DNA of 6,395 bases from positions 1 through 6,395 of the forward strand of contig JABHEX010000318.1 in NCBI GenBank assembly GCA_018676385.1, in the 5' to 3' direction. The notes under the pieces are model-generated. The model did no database searches. It saw only the letters and a program-made list of their open reading frames with translations, and was not told the origin of the DNA. This DNA comes from Akkermansiaceae bacterium. Its GTDB lineage: Bacteria > Verrucomicrobiota > Verrucomicrobiia > Verrucomicrobiales > Akkermansiaceae. Made by a program: the position numbers and the translations under genes. Positions 1 through 5,973 of this stretch are shown one piece after another; the stretch's first letter is position 1; the number at the start of each line of letters is the position of its first letter.

Positions 1-2
1 AC

Positions 3-1538
3 AACCCTAATGTCGGCATGATTACCCTAGGCGATCATCTGCGCAACCACGCTGATGGCGTTGCCTTTGGCGTGCCGGTGCGCCCTTGTGATACTGACAG
101 CCGCGGCTGTATCAATGACTACATGGATGCCGACAAAAAAGAATTAGCATCACCGGAAGTATTTAGTGATCGCGCCGACTGGCTGCGTGAACTTTATGTC
201 GATGCCACTCTACTGGGAAGCGGTGATAACGAAATTAACTTCCGCCTAGGCAAGCAGCAGGTGATCTGGGGGCGAACGGATCTGTTCCGCGTACTTGATG
301 TGATTAACCCTGTAGATTACTCGCGTAATAACATCTACGACGAGTTAGAAGATATCCGTATTCCGATGTGGATGTTAAAGGCTGACTTCCGCTTTGGCGC
401 AACCGGCTCGTTCGATGACTTGAACATGCAGGTGGTGTGGAACTTCGACAAGTTCCGTCCCAACAATCTTGGGCAGTGCGGTACCCCCAATGTAATTTTG
501 GATGCCGGCTGTTTCTTCCGCGGCATGAAGAATTTGTGGGATAACGGTGGCACCGTTGCCAACTTTGCTCCATTTGACCCGGCGGATCCGAGCTTAGGCC
601 TTTTGGCTACCAACTTTGGACCTCAAACTATTGGTATCCGCAATGTTGACTTGCCTTCCTGGAAACTCTCGAATACTCAGTTAGGCTTTAAAGTTGAGGG
701 TGTGAGTGGTGATTTTGGTTGGTCTGTCAATGCCTTGACCTATCGCTCGCAGCTGCCTTCACTGCGCGCCGGTGGTGTTGAAGTGGTTAATCCATTTACT
801 GGTGGAGAAGCGCAAACCTACGACCATCTGATCGCTTTCGATGTGGCTTTCCCTAGGATTAATTTAATCGGAGCTTCGGTTGACTACTACTCTCAGGCTA
901 TTGATACGGTTTTCCGTGTAGAAATAGCTGCAACTCAGGGTGAAGAGTTTGCTAATACCTTGCGTCCTGAGCTCTACTCGGAATCTGATGCAGTGCGCTT
1001 TGTTATCGGAGCAGATAAAAATTTCTTTATCCGTTCACTCAACAAAGATCGCGCATTCCTGATTTCGGGTCAGATCTTCGGTCAACACCTACTCGATCAT
1101 GAGCTTGAACAAGCGACATTGGGTAAAGTGGGTATGCCCGATTGGGAGAAAAATCACATCGCCACTCTGCTGATTAAAGGCTGGTGGATGAATGACCGGT
1201 TGAGCCCCCAGGTAATTATGGCGCACGATTTCCGCGCCGGCGCAACGGTGGTATCGCCTTCGGTTGATTGGTTGATCAGTGACAACTGGCAGATGGTGCT
1301 GACCGCTAACTACAAAACCGGTGGTAGCGATCACAAGTTTGATGACTGCCGATTGTGTAACCCGTTCGGGCCGTTCACTACATCTATACCAGCGTTGCCA
1401 GAGCATGGCACTGATGGCTTAACTTCTGGCTCTGCGGGTCTGACCGGCTTCGAACCTCTTGGTCGCTTCCGTTCTGGCCCACTGGGTATGGCGGAAAAAG
1501 AAGATGAGATCCAAATTGCTATCCGCTACCGATTCTAA
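3..1538 (+). CDS. DUF1302-family outer-membrane protein, 5' truncated by window edge
   Basis: The reading frame is open from the left edge, so the gene starts outside the window. The first Met (position 18) has no ribosome binding site in front of it and is probably internal. About 511 residues are visible. Numbered from that Met, the family-like core is GKQQVIWGRTD at 78-88, then VLDVINPVDYSRNN and a DELEDIRIPMWM stretch; these resemble the conserved DUF1302 segment as I remember it. Alternating polar/hydrophobic strands and the terminal IAIRYRF, ending in Phe, fit an outer-membrane beta-barrel recognised by the BAM machinery. Six cysteines fall in three close pairs (24/31, 154/165, 444/447), which suggests loop disulfides in the periplasm-exposed protein. 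It precedes a DUF1329 gene, a common pairing. The function is not established; a channel or uptake role for hydrophobic compounds is inferred from context. The family call is fairly sure, the substrate is unknown. Confidence 0.85.
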   Translation, partial: NPNVGMITLGDHLRNHADGVAFGVPVRPCDTDSRGCINDYMDADKKELASPEVFSDRADWLRELYVDATLLGSGDNEINFRLGKQQVIWGRTDLFRVLDVINPVDYSRNNIYDELEDIRIPMWMLKADFRFGATGSFDDLNMQVVWNFDKFRPNNLGQCGTPNVILDAGCFFRGMKNLWDNGGTVANFAPFDPADPSLGLLATNFGPQTIGIRNVDLPSWKLSNTQLGFKVEGVSGDFGWSVNALTYRSQLPSLRAGGVEVVNPFTGGEAQTYDHLIAFDVAFPRINLIGASVDYYSQAIDTVFRVEIAATQGEEFANTLRPELYSESDAVRFVIGADKNFFIRSLNKDRAFLISGQIFGQHLLDHELEQATLGKVGMPDWEKNHIATLLIKGWWMNDRLSPQVIMAHDFRAGATVVSPSVDWLISDNWQMVLTANYKTGGSDHKFDDCRLCNPFGPFTTSIPALPEHGTDGLTSGSAGLTGFEPLGRFRSGPLGMAEKEDEIQIAIRYRF

Positions 1539-1605
1539 GTTGATAGGTTTGAATAGACATTGAGAAGGATGAAACAGCAGGGACGCTGATAATTTGCTAA
1601 TTGAT

Positions 1606-1633
1606 ACCCGCCATCCATATCTGTGTGGTGGGT
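1606..1633 (+). repeat. Intercistronic inverted repeat just before the DUF1329 ribosome binding site
   Basis: The arms ACCCGCCA (1606-1613) and TGGTGGGT (1626-1633) can form an 8-bp stem with one G-U pair and a 12-base loop. The right arm ends one base before the AAGGAG ribosome binding site. There is no T-tract after it, so it is not a typical terminator. It could stabilise the downstream mRNA, be a processing site, or tune translation of the second gene. Confidence 0.45.
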
Positions 1634-1634
1634 C

Positions 1635-1640
1635 AAGGAG
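1635..1640 (+). promoter_or_regulatory. Ribosome binding site of the DUF1329 gene
   Basis: AAGGAG lies six bases before ATG 1647. It decides the start: an in-frame GTG at 1623 would add eight residues (MWWVKEKT), but these lie over the Shine-Dalgarno itself and would put extra residues ahead of a well-formed signal peptide. Confidence 0.85.
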
Positions 1641-1646
1641 AAAACT

Positions 1647-2954
1647 ATGAATTACAAGACACTATTAAAAATGACGATCGCCGCTGCCTTGCTGCCAGCC
1701 ATGTCAGTATCAGCGACTCCGGTTGATGACTCTTTTTACCCGTATAACGAGAGCACGCCGAATTATCCTGGGTTGACCCCCGGTATGACTTTGACTGCAG
1801 ACAACATAGGCCAATTTCCAGGTGTCATTGACTCGGAAATGGCGGCGGCTATTGCAGCTGGCGATGTGCAGATCAAAGTGGGGAAAACCACCTCATTCGA
1901 TTTGCACCCCAACTATGTGAAAGCGACTCGTGAAAATACGGGCAATGTGAAATTGGGTGAACAAGTCGGCGAAATCAATGGTTGGGTTGCTGGCAGGCCA
2001 TTTGTTAATGAGCCCGCAAAAGACGATCCGCGCGCAGGCGAAAAGCTAGCTTGGAACTATAAGTATGGCTACAACTGGGGCGACAATGCGGCGATCTATC
2101 CGTTCTATTGGAAGTACCGCAATATGGAGAGTGGTGCGATAGAGCGAACCCTAAAGTTTAATTTTCACTTTTTGAATTACCAAGGACGAGTCAACCAGCA
2201 ACCGCTGCCAAATATTGAGCCTAACCCTTCAAACCTTTATCGCTCAATTTATGTTCAAGTGTTAGCTCCCTATGATGTAAAGAACACTCAGTTGCTTATC
2301 CAGCGTAACACTGATGATCTTAAACGTGATAACGCTTGGCTTTATCTGGGCTTCCAGCGTCGTGTGCGTCGTCTCGCGACTGGGCAGGTGACCGATGCAT
2401 TCCTAGGATCAGATATTATGATTGAGGATTTTGAGGGTTATAACGGTCGTGTCTCGGATATGAAGTGGAACTATATTGAAACTAAGAATGTCCTGCTACC
2501 TTTTTACAATCACAACGATATGGAACTTGATACAGAGACCCATAATGACAGTGACGGCTACCAAGTAGCAGCGTTCTCTGGCAAGGGTGGATGCTACCCT
2601 GATGTTGAATGGCAGTTGCGTAAGGCCTATGTGGTGGAGGCAGTCCCATTGGATAGCAATCACCCTATGAGCAAGCGTGTCTTCTATATGGACGCGCAGA
2701 CTTTTACCATTCCGCGGACTAACATTTATGATCGTGCTGGTAACCTGTGGAAAAAATGGATCATTGGTCAGGCTCATCCAGACCATCACTTGCCAAAAAA
2801 CAAAGGTTCAGGAGTCTCTATTGATGACGCCTTTGCAATGGTGGATATACAGGCCAACCACTGCACTACTGGCCAGTTTAAGGGGCAAGTGGATCCAAGT
2901 CTGACGCCAGCATCACTGTTTACGCCACAGAACATGCGCGCGACTGGGCGTTAA
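1647..2954 (+). CDS. DUF1329 family secreted protein
   Basis: This protein of 435 residues is close to the usual length of DUF1329 proteins. It begins with a clear Sec signal peptide: a Lys at position 4, a hydrophobic core about residues 9-19, and a likely signal peptidase I site after VSA (residue 23). There is no lipobox cysteine, so the mature protein is probably soluble in the periplasm or loosely membrane-associated. Family-like segments include GWVAGRPFVNEP with the following DDPRAGEKLAWNYKYGY, the YLGFQRRVRRLATGQ segment mid-protein, and near the C-terminus YVVEAVPLDSNHPMSKRVFY followed by YDRAGNLWKKW. Structure-based annotation links DUF1329 to the LolB-like lipoprotein-carrier fold (from memory), which would suit binding of a hydrophobic ligand. 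The upstream DUF1302 gene is 108 bases away on the same strand and a strong terminator follows, so the two probably form an operon. The family call is sure; the biochemical role is unknown. Confidence 0.93.
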   Translation: MNYKTLLKMTIAAALLPAMSVSATPVDDSFYPYNESTPNYPGLTPGMTLTADNIGQFPGVIDSEMAAAIAAGDVQIKVGKTTSFDLHPNYVKATRENTGNVKLGEQVGEINGWVAGRPFVNEPAKDDPRAGEKLAWNYKYGYNWGDNAAIYPFYWKYRNMESGAIERTLKFNFHFLNYQGRVNQQPLPNIEPNPSNLYRSIYVQVLAPYDVKNTQLLIQRNTDDLKRDNAWLYLGFQRRVRRLATGQVTDAFLGSDIMIEDFEGYNGRVSDMKWNYIETKNVLLPFYNHNDMELDTETHNDSDGYQVAAFSGKGGCYPDVEWQLRKAYVVEAVPLDSNHPMSKRVFYMDAQTFTIPRTNIYDRAGNLWKKWIIGQAHPDHHLPKNKGSGVSIDDAFAMVDIQANHCTTGQFKGQVDPSLTPASLFTPQNMRATGR

Positions 2955-2978
2955 TTGATCTGTTTGAAAAGGATTTTT

Positions 2979-3005
2979 ACGCCGGCCACTGGCCGGCGTT
3001 TTTTT
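2979..3005 (+). terminator. Strong Rho-independent terminator after the DUF1302/DUF1329 pair
   Basis: A perfect 9-bp GC-rich stem, ACGCCGGCC / GGCCGGCGT, encloses a three-base ACT loop and is followed by a run of seven T residues (2999-3005). It begins 25 bases after the DUF1329 stop codon and separates that operon from the regulator gene. A shorter A/T run precedes the stem, so some termination in the opposite direction is possible, but no minus-strand gene arrives here. Confidence 0.93.
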
Positions 3006-3020
3006 GTAGGTGTTCATTAA

Positions 3021-3049
3021 CTTACAAGTGCGTAAAAGTAATTTATACC
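3021..3049 (+). promoter_or_regulatory. Candidate sigma-70 promoter for the regulator gene
   Basis: CTTACA (3021-3026, four of six matches to the -35 consensus) is separated by 17 bases from TATACC (3044-3049, four of six to the -10 consensus). It lies just after the terminator and before the GTG start at 3080, where a separate promoter for the regulator is needed. XylR-type regulator genes are typically transcribed from their own sigma-70 promoters. The match is modest. Confidence 0.35.
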
Positions 3050-3079
3050 AGGCTCTAAAAACCATGTACGATAGAAAAC

Positions 3080-4801
3080 GTGAATCGATACTCGGTTAGC
3101 AATGCAGGTTATAGTATGGACAGTGATGCTCCTAAATTAGATTTAAGCCAAGTGACTCCTCATATCGTTTTTTCTAGCGAGCAAGGTAAGGTCTGGCTCA
3201 ATGAGCAGCGCGTCATGCTGTTTTCGCAAGCTGCTCTGGGTAAGTTCCGCAAGGAGGTCTATGACACCATCGGCCAAGACCGCTGCAAGGCGTTTTTTCT
3301 GCGCCTGGGTTATCAGCTAGGAATACTCGATGGCGAATTGGCGCGAAGCAGCGGTGCGGAAATGCCGATCAAAGATCGCTTTAATTTAGGTCCTGAATTA
3401 CATGCTCTACGCGGTATGGTGCTACCGGAATTACAACGCCTAGTTGTTAGTGAAAAAGGTGGTGAATTCATCTGTGAAGTAGTCTGGTTCAACTCCTATG
3501 AGGTGGAGATCTGCGCCAATGAAATGGGGCCCATGGATGAGCCCGGCTGTTGGAATCTAACGGGTTATGCCAGTGGTTACAGTTCGGCGCTGTTGCAGCG
3601 AGAGATATTTTTTCAGGAGCTGGAGTGCCATAGTTGTGGTGGTGATCGCTGCTTCGCCGTTGGCAAACCAGCGGCAGAATGGGATAACTATGAACAGCTT
3701 AAACGTTACTATGAACCCGATCCTTTACTCGAAGAATTAAGTAAATTACAAACGACAGTGGAGGCGCTGAAAGAATCCCTCAACGAGGGAGATAAACTAC
3801 CTAACATTGTCGGCTCCTCAAAACCTTTTAAACATGCACTGGAAATGGTGACCAAGGCCTCAGACAGTAAAGTATCTGTTTTGCTGCTTGGAGAAACTGG
3901 AGTTGGCAAGGAAGTACTGGCGCGAGCAGTACATATTACTAGCGATCGTGCCGACAAACCGTTCATCGCGGTAAACTGCGCTGCAATACCTCCAGACCTC
4001 ATAGAAGCTGAACTATTTGGCGTAGAAAAGGGCGCGTATACGGGTGCCAACCAATCGCGGATGGGGCGCTTCGAGCGTGCGGACACGGGTACTATAATGC
4101 TTGACGAGGTAATTGAGCTCTCTCCTCGCGCACAGGCAACGTTATTGCGTGTGCTGCAAGAGAGCGAGTTTGAACGTGTTGGAGACAACAAGGTCCGCAA
4201 GATTGATGTCCGCGTTGTCGCTGCCACCAATGAGGATCTAAGTGTTGCTGTGCAGCAGGGGCGTTTCCGCGCTGACCTTTACTATCGATTGAGTGCCTAT
4301 CCCATCAATATCCCACCGCTGCGCGAGAGAAAAGAGGATATCCCTCTCTTTGTTGTGCATTTTTTGGAGAAATATCGAGCTCTTTACAACAAAAATGTGC
4401 TCGGAATTTCTGATCGCGGTATGGAAATGTTATCTAATTATGAGTGGCCGGGCAATATTCGAGAGCTAGAAAATGTGGTAGCACGCGCCGTCATTTTGGC
4501 TGATATCAATGGTGTTATTAGCATGGAGTCCATGTTCCCGGAAAGTGCTCTAAGACCTTCAGAAGCCAAGGTGCTAGACCCATCAGGTAGGCTGCAAAAT
4601 CAAATATTTCCGGAGGGAGTCGATGCTGACGGATTGGTTGAGTCTCTTCTTTCATCGGGCTTCGAGCTCGAGAAGTTTGAAGACACTATGTTAACATCGG
4701 CACTGCAAAAAACGCAGGGCAATATCTCCAAAGCGGCAAGGTTAGTTGGTCTAAGTCGTCCTGCTTTTGCCTATAGGTTGAAAAAAATGACTGTTAAATA
4801 A
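3080..4801 (+). CDS. Sigma-54-dependent XylR/DmpR/MopR-type aromatic-sensing transcriptional activator
   Basis: This 573-residue protein is a cytoplasmic enhancer-binding protein that, on binding an effector, uses ATP to open sigma-54 RNA polymerase promoters. Domains in order: XylR_N about 25-125; V4R about 140-207, with zinc ligands C157, E180, C183 and C191 at the same spacing as in MopR; a charged linker about 213-240; AAA+ about 245-470, with Walker A GETGVGKE 271-278, sigma-54 contact loop GAYTGA 318-323, Walker B MLDE ending D342-E343, Arg-finger region R397/R403 and WPGNIRELEN 456-465; and a Fis-type HTH 548-569. H108 and W136 match the MopR/DmpR residues that hold the phenol hydroxyl, whereas XylR has Tyr at the His position as I recall, so a phenol-like ligand is inferred. 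The start is GTG 3080, with weak ribosome binding; ATG 3116 is an alternative that would still keep every domain. Its target operon is not proven. Confidence 0.96.
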   Translation: MNRYSVSNAGYSMDSDAPKLDLSQVTPHIVFSSEQGKVWLNEQRVMLFSQAALGKFRKEVYDTIGQDRCKAFFLRLGYQLGILDGELARSSGAEMPIKDRFNLGPELHALRGMVLPELQRLVVSEKGGEFICEVVWFNSYEVEICANEMGPMDEPGCWNLTGYASGYSSALLQREIFFQELECHSCGGDRCFAVGKPAAEWDNYEQLKRYYEPDPLLEELSKLQTTVEALKESLNEGDKLPNIVGSSKPFKHALEMVTKASDSKVSVLLLGETGVGKEVLARAVHITSDRADKPFIAVNCAAIPPDLIEAELFGVEKGAYTGANQSRMGRFERADTGTIMLDEVIELSPRAQATLLRVLQESEFERVGDNKVRKIDVRVVAATNEDLSVAVQQGRFRADLYYRLSAYPINIPPLRERKEDIPLFVVHFLEKYRALYNKNVLGISDRGMEMLSNYEWPGNIRELENVVARAVILADINGVISMESMFPESALRPSEAKVLDPSGRLQNQIFPEGVDADGLVESLLSSGFELEKFEDTMLTSALQKTQGNISKAARLVGLSRPAFAYRLKKMTVK

Positions 4802-4939
4802 GGCTCGCTGTTCCCGGGGTCCAAAGATCCAAGAATGAGTAGTAGTTATTTGATTGCCTTAAAAAACACCAAAATAGTAATAGCGATGGTCGCGCCCAGC
4901 GCATTAAAGTGGGCTGTATTTTGATGTGTATTGGCTTTT
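4802..4939. other. Convergent intergenic spacer between regulator and GST genes
   Basis: These 138 bases separate the ends of the two convergent genes. Short A and T runs flank a weak GCCCA/TGGGC hairpin (4894-4914), but I see no convincing terminator for either gene. Minus-strand frames that run through here overlap the GST gene and read as chance open frames. Confidence 0.5.
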
Positions 4940-5578
4940 TTAATCGTAAAAAATTGCTGGGGCGGTTGTGACAAAATAGGGTTGTTGCCGGTGATAGTCG
5001 AACCACCTCTGCAACTCTGGGAACTCTTTGACTTGATGTAAGCCATAAGCACTAGCGAGTGCGAATCTAGGTAACAATGCACATTCAGCGAGGCTAAAAC
5101 AGCTTAAAAAAGCTGGGCGCGAAGGGTCACTAGGTTCAAATTGGTTATTCAACCACGCAAGGCAGTCGCTCCAATTCCTTTTACTTTGCTCAATAGCATC
5201 CATATCCCACTGAGAACTGGGGTGGCCTCTCTGAGTAAATATGGCATCGCGTATCGCAGGGCCAACGACCGTGTCTGAGTAATGGTTCAGGGTTGCAATT
5301 CGCTCACGCTCTTGGGGGTGCTTGCCTAGCAGTATCGGATTGGGCTGCCAAAGCTCTAGCGTTTCTATAATAACGGAAGATTCAGAGATTAACTCTCCAT
5401 TACTGATCAGCAGGGGTACTTTACCAGTGGGTGACAATGCCAAAAAGTCGGCTGGCTTATTCTCTGTATTAATCGTAATGTGCTCTACTTGCAGCGATTT
5501 TGTCGTGAGGGCTAACCTGACTTTCCAGCAGAACGGACACTCATCTTTGTCATAAAGTATGACCGAAGATTGACGCAT
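4940..5578 (-). CDS. Glutathione S-transferase family protein
   Basis: This 212-residue protein has the usual length of a bacterial GST. The N-terminal thioredoxin-fold domain (about 5-80) starts VILYDKDECPFCWKVRLAL, with a CPFC motif at 14-17 as in glutaredoxins and omega- or beta-like GSTs. TGKVPLL contains the cis-proline (P55), and E66-S67 form the usual site contacting the glutamyl part of glutathione. An all-helical C-terminal domain follows (about 95-205). The cysteine in the active-site position suggests thiol-disulfide exchange or deglutathionylation more than classical conjugation, but that is inference. It is cytosolic, with no signal peptide. The ATG at 5578 is preceded by AGGGA with six-base spacing. 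The gene is monocistronic here, convergent with the regulator. A role in protection from reactive or aromatic compounds is possible, but only proximity suggests it. It could also be an SspA- or GrxB-like protein. Confidence 0.92.
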   Translation of the reverse strand: MRQSSVILYDKDECPFCWKVRLALTTKSLQVEHITINTENKPADFLALSPTGKVPLLISNGELISESSVIIETLELWQPNPILLGKHPQERERIATLNHYSDTVVGPAIRDAIFTQRGHPSSQWDMDAIEQSKRNWSDCLAWLNNQFEPSDPSRPAFLSCFSLAECALLPRFALASAYGLHQVKEFPELQRWFDYHRQQPYFVTTAPAIFYD

Positions 5579-5584
5579 TTTATT

Positions 5585-5589
5585 TCCCT
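5585..5589 (-). promoter_or_regulatory. Ribosome binding site of the GST gene
   Basis: On the minus strand AGGGA lies six bases before the ATG whose first base is 5578. It supports this start. Confidence 0.7.
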
Positions 5590-5661
5590 ACTTCATCATA
5601 AAAAATCAAAAAAGCAAATCTGATTTAAATTTTTCTGAGAGATTGTTTAACAGCACTATAT

Positions 5662-5667
5662 ATTATA
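5662..5667 (-). promoter_or_regulatory. Candidate -10 element of the GST promoter
   Basis: On the minus strand this reads TATAAT, a perfect -10 hexamer, about 84 bases before the GST start codon. The hexamer 17-18 bases upstream is a poor -35 (TCCAGC or TTCCAG), and a palindrome covers it. A weak -35 under a dyad suggests a promoter that relies on an activator or is controlled by a repressor, but AT-rich sequence gives chance TATAAT matches. Confidence 0.4.
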
Positions 5668-5683
5668 ATCAGGCTTGAGAGTA

Positions 5684-5701
5684 GGCTGGAAATTCCCAGC
5701 C
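5684..5701. promoter_or_regulatory. 18-bp palindrome, candidate operator upstream of the GST gene
   Basis: GGCTGG (5684-5689) and CCAGCC (5696-5701) are perfect inverted arms around a six-base AAATTC centre, with eight of nine base pairs symmetric. It lies 16 bases upstream of the candidate minus-strand -10, over the expected -35 position. No T-tract follows on either side, so a protein-binding site is likelier than a terminator. The binding protein is unknown. Confidence 0.45.
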
Positions 5702-5807
5702 CAAAACGATGATTGGTAAGCTAGTTTTTCCTCTATACTCAATATTTTTTTAATCGGCACGATGGTTAAATCGTAGTGCTACTGCATAGTACAACAAAGA
5801 TCAGCGC

Positions 5808-5844
5808 CGGCGATATTGGGTCTAGACGACTTGTAATATCGCCG
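5808..5844. repeat. 10-bp perfect inverted repeat
   Basis: CGGCGATATT (5808-5817) and AATATCGCCG (5835-5844) are exact inverted arms separated by 17 bases that contain the TCTAGA palindrome. No T-run follows on either strand, so it is not a standard terminator. It lies near the 3' end of the transporter remnant and could be a relic of that gene's end, a protein-binding site, or a small mobile repeat. Confidence 0.6.
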
Positions 5845-5941
5845 CTTGTAGAACTTTCTTGCGCTGAATATAGGCGAATATTGAAGGCACATGGAAAGCG
5901 CGATCACGGAGGAGCCGATTACTCCGCCAGCGATGGCCGTG

Positions 5942-5973
5942 GTTAATGGTGGGCAGAATTCGCCACCGTTAAC
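5942..5973. repeat. 11-bp near-perfect inverted repeat inside the transporter remnant
   Basis: GTTAATGGTGG (5942-5952) and CCACCGTTAAC (5963-5973) pair over 11 positions with a single T-G wobble, around a ten-base spacer that holds GAATTC. On the minus strand it lies over the residues VNGGEFCPPLT, so the symmetry may simply come from that coding sequence. Confidence 0.5.

Noticed and set aside
3709..4230. Long minus-strand open frame (173 codons) antisense to the regulator.
   Set aside because: It is serine/threonine-rich and unlike any family, and sits over the highly conserved AAA+ coding sequence; it is a shadow frame.
4894..4914. GCCCA/TGGGC hairpin between the regulator and the GST, considered as a terminator.
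   Set aside because: The stem is only five base pairs with an 11-base loop, and the following sequence lacks a continuous T-run on either strand.
5684..5702. TGGGAATTTCCAGCC on the minus strand considered as a -24/-12 promoter for the GST.
   Set aside because: GG and GC are separated by 9 bases, not the required 10; the sequence is better explained as a palindrome.
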